From positions 1 to 64,000 of the forward strand of contig CANRDX010000004.1 of NCBI GenBank assembly GCA_947629485.1: a stretch of DNA of 64,000 bases. The letters are read 5' to 3'. Shown here one piece after another: positions 38,040-48,476 of the stretch; position 1 is the first letter of the stretch; each line of letters opens with the position of its first letter. A program made the translations under genes and the position numbers. Below the pieces are notes generated by a model, which searched no databases, was not told where the DNA came from, and saw nothing but the letters and a program-made list of their open reading frames with translations. Origin of the DNA: an uncultured Clostridia bacterium. Lineage in GTDB: Bacteria > Bacillota > Clostridia > Christensenellales > Borkfalkiaceae.

Positions 38040-40089
38040 CGGCGCCCTCCTTCTTCATCTTTACTCTCTCGATAAACGGATCGATCTTGTTGAAATTCGC
38101 GTTCCGCGCCAAAAATTCCTTCCTGCCTTCCACCCGGTCGCCCATGAGCGTCGTGATCATGTCTTCCGCCGCGACCGCGTCTTCGAGCGTGACCTGCGTG
38201 AGATTGCGCCGCGCGGGGTCCATCGTGGTCTTCCAGAGCTGCTCCGCGCTCATCTCGCCCAAGCCCTTGTAGCGTTGGATGAGATACCCGCGTCCGACTT
38301 TTTCGATCTTCTCCTGCAACTCCTTGTCGTCGTAGGCGTATTCCTCTACGCTGCCGCTTTGCTTATAGACCTTGTAGAGCGGAGGCATTCCGATGTAGAC
38401 ATGCCCCGCGGAGACAAGGGGGCGCATATAGCGGAAGAAGAACGTGAGCAGGATACAGCGGATATGAAACCCGTCCTGATCGGCATCCGAAAGAATGATC
38501 ACCTTATGATAGTTCAGCTTGTCGAGGTTGAAATCTCCCCCGATCCCCGCGCCGAGCGCGGAGATGATCGTCCTGATCTCTTCGTTGGCGAGCACCTGAT
38601 CGAGCCGCTTCTTTTCCACGTTCAGGGGCTTGCCGCGGAGGGGAAGAATGGATTGGAACTGCCGCATGCGCGCCTGCTTTGCCGTTCCGCCTGCCGAATC
38701 GCCCTCTACGATGAAGAGTTCGTTCAGCTCGGGCTTCTTCCCCGAGCAGGCGGCGAGCTTTCCGACGAGCATGAGGCTATCGATACTGTTCTTGGCGCGG
38801 GCGGTATTCTTCGCCTGCCGCGCCGCCACTCTCACGCGCGCGGCGCCCTGCGCCTTTTTGATGATCTCCTCGAAGGCGCGCTTATATTTGGGATCGGCGG
38901 CAAGGGCGCGCAGCCCCTCGACGACGCAGCTCTCCACGGGCGATTTCGCCTCGGGATTGCCGAGTTTGGTCTTTGTCTGCCCCTCGAACTGCACGTTCTT
39001 CATCTTGATCGAGAGCACCGCCGTAAGCCCTTCCCTGAAATCGTCTCCGAGGAAGTTGGGATCCTTGTCTTTGAGCATCTTGTTGTCCCGCGCGTAGTCG
39101 TTGAGCATGCGGGTGAGGCCGCCGCGGAAGCCGATCTCGTGGAATCCCCCCTCGGGCGTCGGGATATTGTTGACGAAGGAGAAGAGGCTCTCGGTAAATT
39201 CCGTGGAGTGCTGGATGGAGAACTCGATTAAAATATTGTCCTTTTGCGCCTTGTAGTAGAGGGGCTTGGAGTAGAGCTTGGTCTTGCCCTCGTTGAGATA
39301 GGAGACGAAGTCCGAGATCCCCCCGTCGTAGCAGAACATCGTCGAATAGGGCTGCACCGACCCCATGAGATCGAGCTGAACGTCCTGCGTCGCCTCCCCC
39401 TTCGCCGCGTTGTATTCGTTGAGCGTGATGCGCTCGTCGGTCAGCGTGATGGTAAGCCCGCGGTTGAGAAAGGCAAGCTCGTTGAGCCTGTGCTCGATCG
39501 TAGAGAGGGAGAATTCCGTCGTCTGGAACACGGCGTCGTCGGGCAGAAAGTGCACAAAGGTGCCGTGCCGTTTGGTGCGCTGTTTGGTGTTGACGAGCGG
39601 CCCCGTGGGGATCCCCGATTCGTATTTCTTCTTTTCCTTGTCGTAATAGGAGCGGAAGCTCATCTCCCACGTCGTGCCGTCTCTGTAAACGCGGACTTTG
39701 AGCCACTTGGAGAGGGCGTTGGTCACCGAGGCGCCCACGCCGTGCAAGCCGCCCGAGAAGGAATAGTTGTGTTCGTCGAACTTTCCCCCCGCGTGCAGCT
39801 GGGTGTAGACGACCTGCACCCCCGAGACCTTCGTCTTGGGGTGGATGTCGGTGGGGATACCCCTTCCGTTGTCCTCGACGGAGACGCTACCGTCCTTGTA
39901 GATGCGAACGTCGATCCTGTCCGCATAGCCGTTCGCCGCCTCGTCGACGGCGTTGTCCACGATCTCCCAGAGAATGTGATGGAGACCCTTCGGCCCCGTC
40001 GAACCGATGTACATGCCGGGGCGCAGGCGCACGGCGTCTAACCCTTCCAAAATGGTGATGTCGCGCGCGTCGTAATGATTTTGTGCCAT
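38026..40089 (-). CDS. parE: Type II topoisomerase subunit B (GyrB/ParE family)
   Basis: [38 protein letters not shown]...[26 protein letters not shown]; overlaps subunit A start. Confidence 0.82.
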   Translation of the reverse strand: MAQNHYDARDITILEGLDAVRLRPGMYIGSTGPKGLHHILWEIVDNAVDEAANGYADRIDVRIYKDGSVSVEDNGRGIPTDIHPKTKVSGVQVVYTQLHAGGKFDEHNYSFSGGLHGVGASVTNALSKWLKVRVYRDGTTWEMSFRSYYDKEKKKYESGIPTGPLVNTKQRTKRHGTFVHFLPDDAVFQTTEFSLSTIEHRLNELAFLNRGLTITLTDERITLNEYNAAKGEATQDVQLDLMGSVQPYSTMFCYDGGISDFVSYLNEGKTKLYSKPLYYKAQKDNILIEFSIQHSTEFTESLFSFVNNIPTPEGGFHEIGFRGGLTRMLNDYARDNKMLKDKDPNFLGDDFREGLTAVLSIKMKNVQFEGQTKTKLGNPEAKSPVESCVVEGLRALAADPKYKRAFEEIIKKAQGAARVRVAARQAKNTARAKNSIDSLMLVGKLAACSGKKPELNELFIVEGDSAGGTAKQARMRQFQSILPLRGKPLNVEKKRLDQVLANEEIRTIISALGAGIGGDFNLDKLNYHKVIILSDADQDGFHIRCILLTFFFRYMRPLVSAGHVYIGMPPLYKVYKQSGSVEEYAYDDKELQEKIEKVGRGYLIQRYKGLGEMSAEQLWKTTMDPARRNLTQVTLEDAVAAEDMITTLMGDRVEGRKEFLARNANFNKIDPFIERVKMKKEGADEEN

Positions 40090-40254
40090 AGCAACCTCAA
40101 CAGTAAATTCTTCCATTTTCGATTATACCACGGATTGTGTAGGAATTGCAAGTATTTTCCCGCATTTTGTGGTTTTATGAGATACCGCCGCCCCCGCCGC
40201 TTTCGCCGCGCCCGAAAAAGAAGATCGCGCGGTTTCGATTTTTTCGCCCACAGG

Positions 40255-40310
40255 TTGACATTTTTCCCGCGGTATGATATTCTGTATTTCGGAACGGGGA
40301 ACGTTCCGAA
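40255..40310 (+). promoter_or_regulatory. Rubrerythrin promoter (TTGACA-17-TATTCT) followed by perfect inverted repeat TTCGGAACG-GGGAA-CGTTCCGAA
   Basis: -35 40255-40260, -10 40278-40283, inverted repeat 40288-40296/40302-40310. Confidence 0.7.
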
Positions 40311-40323
40311 AAGGAGAAATTGT

Positions 40324-40866
40324 ATGGAAAAGAATCCCTATGCGGGCACAAAGACCGAAAAGAATCTTTGGGAAGCGTTTGCGGGCGAGAGCCAGGCGCG
40401 CAACAAATACACGTATTTCGCTTCCGTCGCCAAAAAAGCGGGCTACGAGCAGATCGCGGAGCTGTTCTTAAAGACGGCGGACAACGAAAAGGAGCACGCC
40501 AAGCTCTGGTTCAAGGCGCTCGGAGAACTCGGCGATACGCCCGCCAACCTGCTCCATGCCGCCGAGGGCGAAAACGCGGAATGGACGGATATGTACGAGC
40601 GCATGGCGCGCGAGGCGGAAGAGGAAGGATTCACGGCGCTCGCGGCGCAGTTCCGCGGCGTTGCGGCGATCGAAAAGGCGCACGAGGAGCGCTACCGCGC
40701 CCTTCTTCACAACATCGAAGCGAAGGAAGTGTTTGAAAAGAGCGGCGTGCAGGTCTGGGAATGCAGAAACTGCGGGCACATCGTCGTCGGCACAAAGGCG
40801 CCCGAAGTCTGCCCCGTCTGCAACCATCCGCAGGCATATTTTGAAGTCAAGAAAGATAACTATTGA
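40324..40866 (+). CDS. Rubrerythrin
   Basis: [28 protein letters not shown]...[10 protein letters not shown]-terminal rubredoxin CRNCG...CPVC. Confidence 0.95.
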   Translation: MEKNPYAGTKTEKNLWEAFAGESQARNKYTYFASVAKKAGYEQIAELFLKTADNEKEHAKLWFKALGELGDTPANLLHAAEGENAEWTDMYERMAREAEEEGFTALAAQFRGVAAIEKAHEERYRALLHNIEAKEVFEKSGVQVWECRNCGHIVVGTKAPEVCPVCNHPQAYFEVKKDNY

Positions 40867-40889
40867 TCCGTATATCTCCGATCGAAAAG

Positions 40890-40925
40890 CAATGGGCAGG
40901 GGTCTCCCCTGCCCATTTCGTTTGT
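40890..40925. terminator. Terminator between convergent genes
   Basis: GGGCAGGGGTCTCCCCTGCCCATTTCGTTT. Confidence 0.65.
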
Positions 40926-40942
40926 AAAGTGCTGATCGCGCG

Positions 40943-41620
40943 TCACATCTCGCCGATGAGACGGAGCGCTTCGCCGTAATCTTGCGCGCACTTCCCCGTA
41001 TATCCCTGCGGCACGCCGCGCGCGGCATACAGTATGAAGTCGATCCCCGCGGCTTCGGCGCATGCCATGTCCGAAGTCAGGCTGTCGCCGAGCCACACGG
41101 CGCGCGATTCCGAAAACGCGGGAATGTGCGATTTTACATAGTCGGAAAAGGCCTTCGAGGGCTTGTCCGCCCCCACTTCCTCGGAGATAAAGACGTCGGA
41201 AAGATAGGGCGTAAAGCCCGCGAGCGCGATATGCGCGCGCTGGATGCGAACGCCGCCGTTCGTGACGATATACGCCCTTCCCCGCGCGGCGAGCGTGCGG
41301 AGAAATTCCGCTGCGCCCGCAAAGGGAAAGCAGAATTCGGGAAAGTTCTCCCAATATGTCTGCGCCAAAGCGGGAACGTCCGCCTCAAAGCCGCACTCCT
41401 CGCAGAGAAGCCCGAAGCGGCGCACTTTCAGCTCCTCGCGGCCGATCCCGCCCCGCTCCAAAAGTTTCCAGAGCGCGTCGTTGATGCGGTGAAAGCGGGC
41501 ATAGCATTCTTCGTCCGCGCAAAGCGAGAACGAGGAGAGCGTATGGAAAAAATTCGCCCGCTCCGCCCTGCGAAAATCGAGGAGCGTCTCGTCCATATCC
41601 AAAAGAAAGATATCCTTCAC
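40943..41620 (-). CDS. HAD-family hydrolase, YjjG-type (noncanonical pyrimidine nucleotidase-like)
   Basis: FLLDMDETLLDFRRAERANF...VTNGGVRIQRAHIALAGFTPYLSDVFISEEVGADKPSKAFSDYV...WLGDSLTSDM. Confidence 0.9.
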   Translation of the reverse strand: MKDIFLLDMDETLLDFRRAERANFFHTLSSFSLCADEECYARFHRINDALWKLLERGGIGREELKVRRFGLLCEECGFEADVPALAQTYWENFPEFCFPFAGAAEFLRTLAARGRAYIVTNGGVRIQRAHIALAGFTPYLSDVFISEEVGADKPSKAFSDYVKSHIPAFSESRAVWLGDSLTSDMACAEAAGIDFILYAARGVPQGYTGKCAQDYGEALRLIGEM

Positions 41621-43977
41621 TATTCCTCCAAAATTGCAAGCTCGCGAAGCGCCCGCGTATAGGAAATATACTTCTCGTTTTCAGACATGCCCCTATCGTA
41701 AACCGCCACGACGGAAAATTCCAGCCCCTTGCTCTCATAGACGCTCATCACGTTGATCCCCGTCTTGGAGAGCTTGCCGCCCGAGGACAGCGCGCGGTAT
41801 CCGCGCTTGGCGAAAAGAGGCAGATATTCTTCGCGCGCGATGATGGCTTTCAGCCCCGTCTTGCCACGGAAATATCCCCCCGCCCGCCGCAGTTTGACGC
41901 GCTTTACGGGTTCTCCGTGCAGCCCTATGGGGCGCATTTGCGTATCCGTGACGCCCGAGACGTACTCCACGATCTCATTGGTGTTGCGGTAGTTGCGGTC
42001 GAGAAAATAGACGGGGCAAGAGAATTTCTCCCAGCTCTTCACGCCCCGCCACGGCGTGATGTTCTGCTTCAAATCGCCGAAGATGTTGAACGCCGCGTCG
42101 CCGTGGATGCGGCGGAGAAGGTCGTACTCCCCCTCCGAGATATCCTGCCCCTCGTCGATGAACACAAGCCCGTAGCGCGGCGTGAGCGTCCTTCCCGCTT
42201 CGGCGAGCACGCGGCAAATGGCATAGCCGTCGCTCGGGCAGACGCCGTTTACGCCGTACTTCTTTTTCTGCTTTTTGACCGTCTCGCGGTACAGCCACCG
42301 CGCGATGTCCACGCGGTCGCGGCACTTGCCAAGTTCGGCGCAGTATCCCGTGAGGCGGACGATCCCGAAAAATTCCTGCAAGAGATCGGATCCCCCACCC
42401 ATGTCTGCGATAACGGCGCTTATTTTCTCAATTTCATGCAGAAGTTCCTCCCGCCGCTCGATGCGTTCGGCGTAGGTCAGGATCTCGACGCCGCCCCGCT
42501 TTTGGCGGTAGCGTTTGAGATCTTGTATCTCACGCCCGACGGCTTCTTTGAGCGCGGAAAGATCGTCTTGCGCGGCGGAAAATATCCGCTCCCCGCTCTG
42601 GACGACAGCCTGCATGCTGCGGAAAAATTCCACGAATTGGCGGAAGAAATGATCGGGCGTGCGCGGCGGTTCGCGAAGGACGTAGGTGAGGAAATCCTCG
42701 ATCTGCACAAAGGAACTCATGAGCGCGCGGAAGGGCTTGGTGAAATAAAATCCGCCCTCGCGCTCCTTCATCTCCCCGAGCACCGCCCTGCGGATGCGCG
42801 TGGAGGCGTTCTTCACGCGCGTATAGCCCTCCCGCCGCGCCGCGCACGAAGCGAGGATGCGCTCCGAGACCTCGCGGCACTCCTCGCCCGTGAAAAGCCC
42901 GTATACGCCCGTATAGATCTTGTCCACTTTGCGCTTGACGTCTGTGCAGAACTTCTCCGAATAGAGATAGGCAAGGTATTCCTCGCTCTCCCTCTCCTTC
43001 GAGAGGCGGGCGTTCAGATCGATCCCCTCGCCGAGCAGGACTTTGAAGAAATAATTTTTGAGCGTGATGGTGCGCACCTTTTCGAGTTCGAGAAGCTGTG
43101 AAAGCTCGTCGATGAAGGCGTTGAAGCTATCCGACGGCGTAATGACGAGCGCGTCGGAGGAATTGAGCGCTTCGTTGTTGTATAGAAGATAGCTCAAACG
43201 GTGCAGAAGGATCATCGTCTTTCCGCTGCCCGCGCACCCTTGCAGAACAAAGCTCTCGCGCTCGGGCCGCGTGATGATCTCGAACTGTTTCTCCTGAATG
43301 GTCTGAATGATATCGCGGATATGCACGTCGTCTTTGCGGCTTTGGACGATGCTCCGCAGGTAGGGGTCGAAGAGGATTTCCTCGTCCCTTCCCGCGATCT
43401 CCTCGGGGGTCAGAACGTCTTTCACGGAGAGATATTCGTTCTTGAAGTCGAGCACCTTGCCGTTCTTCACCGAAAGGGAGCGGCGCAGAACCGTTCTGTA
43501 TTCGTATTCATGAATGCGGAACACGACGCGGCTCTTCTGGTAGTACCGCACCGCGAGCGGCGCGCGCCAATCCACGATTTCGAGATTGACGTCCCCCTTC
43601 TTGCCGATGTAATAGCTGTTGTACCCCTCTTCGTCGTCCACGACGTCCATGCGGGCGAAATACGGCTCCGAGAAGAAGGGCTTGTAGCCGTTCAGCTTCT
43701 TCGTTTCCGCGGCGATCTCCGCATTCTTTTCGAGAAGGAGCCGATAATCCTCCGCGGTATAGGCGTCCTGCGCGCGGATCGCGGCGATCTCCTCTTTCAG
43801 CGCGGCGATCTTGCGCTTGTAGCGCATGAGATAGAACGATTTCAGCGCGAGGAGCACCGCTTTGAGGTGCTCTTCTTCGTATGAAAACTGCTCCCCCTCG
43901 TCGAGCAGGGAGAGATACCACGCCTTATCCGCCTCTTTGTGCGGGTCCATGAGTTCTTTGGCGGGAATATGCTTCAT
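41620..43977 (-). CDS. UvrD/HelD-like superfamily 1 helicase
   Basis: LQGCAGSGKTMILLHRLSYLLYNN, LVFIDEGQDISEGEYDLLR, GDLKQNI; N-terminal coiled segment typical of HelD. Confidence 0.88.
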   Translation of the reverse strand: MKHIPAKELMDPHKEADKAWYLSLLDEGEQFSYEEEHLKAVLLALKSFYLMRYKRKIAALKEEIAAIRAQDAYTAEDYRLLLEKNAEIAAETKKLNGYKPFFSEPYFARMDVVDDEEGYNSYYIGKKGDVNLEIVDWRAPLAVRYYQKSRVVFRIHEYEYRTVLRRSLSVKNGKVLDFKNEYLSVKDVLTPEEIAGRDEEILFDPYLRSIVQSRKDDVHIRDIIQTIQEKQFEIITRPERESFVLQGCAGSGKTMILLHRLSYLLYNNEALNSSDALVITPSDSFNAFIDELSQLLELEKVRTITLKNYFFKVLLGEGIDLNARLSKERESEEYLAYLYSEKFCTDVKRKVDKIYTGVYGLFTGEECREVSERILASCAARREGYTRVKNASTRIRRAVLGEMKEREGGFYFTKPFRALMSSFVQIEDFLTYVLREPPRTPDHFFRQFVEFFRSMQAVVQSGERIFSAAQDDLSALKEAVGREIQDLKRYRQKRGGVEILTYAERIERREELLHEIEKISAVIADMGGGSDLLQEFFGIVRLTGYCAELGKCRDRVDIARWLYRETVKKQKKKYGVNGVCPSDGYAICRVLAEAGRTLTPRYGLVFIDEGQDISEGEYDLLRRIHGDAAFNIFGDLKQNITPWRGVKSWEKFSCPVYFLDRNYRNTNEIVEYVSGVTDTQMRPIGLHGEPVKRVKLRRAGGYFRGKTGLKAIIAREEYLPLFAKRGYRALSSGGKLSKTGINVMSVYESKGLEFSVVAVYDRGMSENEKYISYTRALRELAILEE

Positions 43978-44071
43978 GCGAACTCCTCCGTTGATACCTT
44001 TAATCATACCATACTTTATGGAAATTTGCGCACCTTTTTTCAAATTTTTTTCGCGCGCCCGCAGCGGCACG

Positions 44072-44094
44072 AAAAAAGCGCGGCATGCCGCGCT
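44072..44094 (-). terminator. Intrinsic terminator of sdpRI-like operon
   Basis: AAGCGCGGCATGCCGCGCTTTTTTC on minus strand. Confidence 0.7.
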
Positions 44095-44113
44095 TCCCGT
44101 TCGTATCTCTTCT

Positions 44114-44800
44114 TCACGCCTCTTCGTCGGTTGGCTCCGCCTCTCCCTCGCGGCGGGAGACGATGTGCGCATAGACGCAGCAGAATACCGCCACGGCAAG
44201 GAGAAGCCCGACGAACACGATCACGGAGACGTAATCGAGGCGCGGCTCCGTATCGAGGCAGGAAAAGACGATGGCTGCCGCGGCGGAGAGAAGCCCTGCC
44301 GCGACCATTGCATATCTGCCCGCGCGGTGCGTCTTCTCCCACACGCGCTCGCTCTTTAAGGTGGCGGGGGTGCGGATCCCGATCACGCTGTTGGGCTTAA
44401 TGCGGGGCAGGTAGCTCCCGAGGACGACGATCCCCAGAGAGAACGGTAGGATGACGACCGCCGCATAGGGAACGCTCGCCGCTTCCCCGAGCGCGTCTGC
44501 GCGCGCCGCCAGCCCGAAAAACACCCAGCCGAGGGTGGCAAAGAGGACGCCGAGCGTGACGAACAGAATGAAAAAGTACTCCCTGTTCTTCTTACTGCGC
44601 AGCGCGATCGCCCACACTCCCACCGCGAGCAGCGCCGTGATCGCGGGGAACGCGATATACTCCCACGGGGAACCCAGCCGATCGGCAAGCCCCGACGCAT
44701 TGAAGTGCGTGGCGACCCTTTCGGGCAAAAGGGAGATCCCCACCGCCGCGCCGATGAGGTTGACGACGGCAAGGACGGTATATACGGTTGCAAGATACAT
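44114..44800 (-). CDS. SdpI/YhfL-like immunity family membrane protein
   Basis: LPERVATHFNASGLADRLGSPWEYIAFPAI; VLGSYLPRIKPNSVIGIRTPATLKSERVWEKTHRAGRY SdpI signature. Confidence 0.88.
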   Translation of the reverse strand: MYLATVYTVLAVVNLIGAAVGISLLPERVATHFNASGLADRLGSPWEYIAFPAITALLAVGVWAIALRSKKNREYFFILFVTLGVLFATLGWVFFGLAARADALGEAASVPYAAVVILPFSLGIVVLGSYLPRIKPNSVIGIRTPATLKSERVWEKTHRAGRYAMVAAGLLSAAAAIVFSCLDTEPRLDYVSVIVFVGLLLAVAVFCCVYAHIVSRREGEAEPTDEEA

Positions 44801-45073
44801 CTATTTTTTCCTCCTCTCCGATGCGGTGAGCGCAAGAATGACGGAGAGCACATCTTGAAGCACGGCGGTATTCAGCGAATAGATGAGCGTCTGCCTGCGG
44901 CGGTCTACGTTCACGAGTTTCGCCCCTTTGAGCACGGAGAGATGGTGGGAGACCGTCGCCGCAGAAAGAGAAAACTGGTCGGCGATCTCCCCCGCCGTGT
45001 GCGGACGCCCCTTCAAGAGCTGTAAAATTTCTCTCCGCGTCGGATCCGAAAGCCCCTTCCATGCGCTTATCAT
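44801..45073 (-). CDS. ArsR-family autorepressor, SdpR-like
   Basis: MISAWKGLSDPTRREILQLLKGRPHTAGEIADQFSLSAATVSHHLSVLKGAKLVNVDRRRQTLIYSLN; directly upstream of SdpI-like gene. Confidence 0.88.
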   Translation of the reverse strand: MISAWKGLSDPTRREILQLLKGRPHTAGEIADQFSLSAATVSHHLSVLKGAKLVNVDRRRQTLIYSLNTAVLQDVLSVILALTASERRKK

Positions 45074-45105
45074 TCCTTCCCCTCCGTATTTCGAATAGTA
45101 TCTAA

Positions 45106-45134
45106 ATATTACCATATCGGGCATTTTCTGTCAA
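45106..45134 (-). promoter_or_regulatory. Promoter (TTGACA-17-TAATAT) of sdpRI-like pair
   Basis: TGTCAA 45129-45134, ATATTA 45106-45111 on plus strand. Confidence 0.65.
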
Positions 45135-45171
45135 GCGTTTGCGAAAAATTCCCCGAAAATATACAAGAAAG

Positions 45172-45196
45172 CTCTCACCGCCGCGGCGGTGAGAGC
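45172..45196 (-). terminator. Intrinsic terminator of ABC/surface-protein operon
   Basis: GCTCTCACCGCCGCGGCGGTGAGAGCTTTC on minus strand. Confidence 0.65.
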
Positions 45197-45209
45197 GTTC
45201 GTCTTCCGA

Positions 45210-48200
45210 TCAGAAGGGAGAGACGGGTTTGATCTCTTTGTAGCGGAGATCGTCTTTGAGATCCTGCTCCTGCTTCGTGCGGGAATTGGGGCTTCCCGCG
45301 CCGTAGAGGTAGAAGCGGAAGGGCTGGTTGCCCGCGGCCTCGGCGAGGAAGGCGTAGCTGTCCATCTCCGTCCCCTCGAAGTCTTTGAGACCCACGGTAT
45401 ACTCATTCAATCCCTCTTTGAGCGCGTCGTTCAGCTCCGAGATGTCGAGCTGGGAATAGTTCCTTCCGCCGCCGTAGAAGGCGATCCCTCCGTGCACATA
45501 CTGCGTATCGCCCTCCTCCGCCTTCACGTCCTCGATGACGTCGCCGAACTCGTCGGGTTTGAGCGTTCGGATCGCATTGAGCATGCCCCCGATGTTGAGG
45601 GAGAGAAGATCGGCATACTCTCCGAGCGCCTCGGGAGAGGACTGAATGAGGGTGCTGCTGTCGATGAGCGAGAGCTGTTTCCAATCGCACATCTTCACGT
45701 CGCCCTTCAAATGGAGCACGGAGGCGAACGACGTCCCGCCCGTGCCTGCCCACGTCTCGAATATCTCGCGCAGGTTGGAGTACGCGCTCGTCCCGTTGAG
45801 CAGTCCGCCCGAGAAATTCGCTTCGACGCCCACGCAGAACAATCCGCTCGTTTCGAGCACGCTGTCTTTGAGGACGACGTCCGTCATCACATACATGGAA
45901 TCGAAGTACGGATCGAGATAGAGCGAGCCGCTCATGTGATCGTAATCCCTGCCGTTGCGGTCTTTCAACGCGGGTTCGGCGGAAAGCGCATTGCCGACAG
46001 CCGCCCGAAGCGCCTTGTTCGCGCCGAGTTTAAGAAGAAATTCCCGCCCGTTGACAAGAATGCACCCCTCGATGCGCACGTTGATGCGATCTTCGTCGGA
46101 GACCGCCTCGCTGCTCTCGGAGAGCCTTTCGATGAAGTACTTCGACGCGCTGCGGTTGCCGCCATAGGCGCGCACGACGTTCCTTCCGTTTCTGATACGG
46201 CAATTCAGGATATCCGCGTCCGCATTGATTTCGAGCACGGTGCCTACGTTGTTGAGCAGGCTGAGGTTGTTCATGCCCGTCGTCTCGTCTACAAGAGCCT
46301 CGTCGTTACAGCCCAAAAGTTCGACGTCGTGCAGCGTCACGCCGTCCGTGCGGACGAGGTAGGCGATGTTATCCTGCGCCGCGACGGACGCCATCGAAGC
46401 GTATCGCACGAAGAAGAGCGGCCCCTTGAAGAAGCGCGGCGCATCGCCGTCCTTCGCGTTGGTGAAGTACTCGGCGTTGAGGCGGTAGCCGTTGCCGTAG
46501 ACGTCGTTCTTGAATTCGATCGCGTAGTAGATCTCAGGCTCGCCAAGCTCCGCGACGCTCACGTTATGGTTGCGCGAATTCGTGTAGAATTCGGTGTTGT
46601 ATGTGGAGCGGATCTTCCGCGCCGCAAGCATCTCGGCGCGCTGTGCGACGGGAAGCGCTTTGCCCTCGTCGTCGGCGCCCAACATAATGCTTGCGCCGAG
46701 CACGACCGCATTCCCCGCCTCCGTATTCTCATAGAGTTGGGCGGAGGTGGTCACTTCCACGGCGCTCTTGGCGACGTAGAGCGTGATCCGCGCGGCGACA
46801 GCTTCCCCGAACGCCTCGTTTGCGCTCCAACTCGCGGTGATCGTGAGCGCGCCCTCCGTCGAGGAGCGGCGGTTGATTTCGAGGACGGGAACACCGCTCT
46901 CCGTATTGACGGCGGCGATCGTGGGATCGCTGACGTCAAAATCCAGATCGCCCACCCCTTCGATGGGACGATCCACGCTTGTCGCCGTGACGGAAAGCAC
47001 AAAATCGTTTTCGGCCTTCGTCCCGTTCTCGTATTTCCACCCCGCGACCGTGAAGGGCGTTTGGGCGCACGCGCCCCCCTGCCCCTTGACGGGCGAAGCG
47101 ATGTCGATATCCGTCACATAATTGCAGACATGCACGGAGACGGTCTTGCTGTCGATCTCCTCCCCGTTTCGGCTTGCGATGACGACCAGATCGAAGTCGT
47201 ACAGCTTCGTGGGCATAATGGTGCAGATATTGCCGCCCTCGCCCTTGCTCTTATCGTCGAGATGGATATCCGCTTCCTCGCCGTATCCGCTTCCGTCGCT
47301 GTACACGCAGTCCCAGATCTCCCACTCGTAGCTGACTCCGCGGGAGGACATGGAGGGATCCTGCGGCGCGGCATAGAAATCCACCTGCGAATTCAGCAGA
47401 ACGGAGCTGACGCCTTCTATGATGGGCGTATCCGAGGACACATTGATCTGAAATTCGCTGAAATTGAGGTCAAACGTCTTGCTTTCTCCGCCCACGTCGA
47501 CCGAAATGGATTGTGTATCCGGCCGCGCGGAAGGCTCTTCGTAAGTTATCGTCACCTCGTATCCGTTGTCGCCGTGCACGCGTCTCACCTCGGGGATCCG
47601 CGGACTGCCCTCGCCTCCCAGCACGCGCACCGCCGGCTCCTCGTCCGCTTCCACGTAGAACGTGATCGCGTCGTCGTTCCGATCGAAGATAAGGCTGGGA
47701 TTTTCCGTGCTGCCGTTGACCGTGAAGCTATCCGCTTTGGGCGTTTCGAGCACGACGTGCTTCACAAGCTCCCCGCCGACGTAATACCCCTCCTCGCCGG
47801 GAAGAAGTCCGTCGGAAATGACGACATCGAACTCCGTCGTCCCGCTGAACGGAACGATCAGGCTCTTGGAACCGGCGTCCGTCTCCAAGAAACTGCCCGC
47901 GCTCTTGCGGATCTCGGGGCTTAAAAAGCCGTTGGGGAGAAGTTTCGTAGAATAGAAGTACCGCCCCGTCGCGACCTGCGCCGTATAGCCCTCTCCGCTC
48001 TCCGCCGCCCCGAGAAGATCTTCTTCGCGATCCGCGGAATCATAGAGGGAGAACGAAAAATCGTAGGGCTTGGAAGAGCCGACGATGACGGTGAAGCTAT
48101 CCTCGAAGTTGCCGTCTTTGCTGATCGCGACCACCCGCACGGAACCCGCACGGTGGGCTAGGATTTTTCCGTCCTCGTCCACTTCCACGATCTTGCCGCC

Positions 48201-48476
48201 CGCCACGTCTTCGTCGGGTTCGGAGCCGTCCGTCGTTCTGTATTCGTAGCGGAAAGACTTATCCGCCTTTTCGGGCTGGACTTCGGGGTCGATCTCGAAG
48301 TCGTTCTTATAGTCGGCGAGATCCACGCGCAGCACGTTCTGCTCGGGCTTACCGAAAATTTGTATCCCCGTCGCCTTGATCGGGACGTCGAGGCTCGCCG
48401 TATTCGCCGCGCTGAACACGACGAACACGAAGAGTAAGGGCAACGCAAGAATGAGCGCAATGATATTTTTTCTCAT
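45210..48476 (-). CDS. Large exported protein (1,088 aa), Ig-like/beta-helix-like, unknown function
   Basis: N-terminal signal MRKNIIALILALPLLFVFVVFSAANTA; Big2-like segment GKILAHRAGSVRVVAISKDGNFEDSFTVIV; beta-helix-like VTLHDVELLGC...DILNCRIRNGRNVVR; ATGA overlap with upstream permease. Confidence 0.75.
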   Translation of the reverse strand: MRKNIIALILALPLLFVFVVFSAANTASLDVPIKATGIQIFGKPEQNVLRVDLADYKNDFEIDPEVQPEKADKSFRYEYRTTDGSEPDEDVAGGKIVEVDEDGKILAHRAGSVRVVAISKDGNFEDSFTVIVGSSKPYDFSFSLYDSADREEDLLGAAESGEGYTAQVATGRYFYSTKLLPNGFLSPEIRKSAGSFLETDAGSKSLIVPFSGTTEFDVVISDGLLPGEEGYYVGGELVKHVVLETPKADSFTVNGSTENPSLIFDRNDDAITFYVEADEEPAVRVLGGEGSPRIPEVRRVHGDNGYEVTITYEEPSARPDTQSISVDVGGESKTFDLNFSEFQINVSSDTPIIEGVSSVLLNSQVDFYAAPQDPSMSSRGVSYEWEIWDCVYSDGSGYGEEADIHLDDKSKGEGGNICTIMPTKLYDFDLVVIASRNGEEIDSKTVSVHVCNYVTDIDIASPVKGQGGACAQTPFTVAGWKYENGTKAENDFVLSVTATSVDRPIEGVGDLDFDVSDPTIAAVNTESGVPVLEINRRSSTEGALTITASWSANEAFGEAVAARITLYVAKSAVEVTTSAQLYENTEAGNAVVLGASIMLGADDEGKALPVAQRAEMLAARKIRSTYNTEFYTNSRNHNVSVAELGEPEIYYAIEFKNDVYGNGYRLNAEYFTNAKDGDAPRFFKGPLFFVRYASMASVAAQDNIAYLVRTDGVTLHDVELLGCNDEALVDETTGMNNLSLLNNVGTVLEINADADILNCRIRNGRNVVRAYGGNRSASKYFIERLSESSEAVSDEDRINVRIEGCILVNGREFLLKLGANKALRAAVGNALSAEPALKDRNGRDYDHMSGSLYLDPYFDSMYVMTDVVLKDSVLETSGLFCVGVEANFSGGLLNGTSAYSNLREIFETWAGTGGTSFASVLHLKGDVKMCDWKQLSLIDSSTLIQSSPEALGEYADLLSLNIGGMLNAIRTLKPDEFGDVIEDVKAEEGDTQYVHGGIAFYGGGRNYSQLDISELNDALKEGLNEYTVGLKDFEGTEMDSYAFLAEAAGNQPFRFYLYGAGSPNSRTKQEQDLKDDLRYKEIKPVSPF

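Noticed and set aside
45189-47924. 911-aa plus-strand ORF antisense to the secreted 1,088-aa protein
   Set aside because: Sense ORF has signal peptide and operon context; the antisense one has neither.
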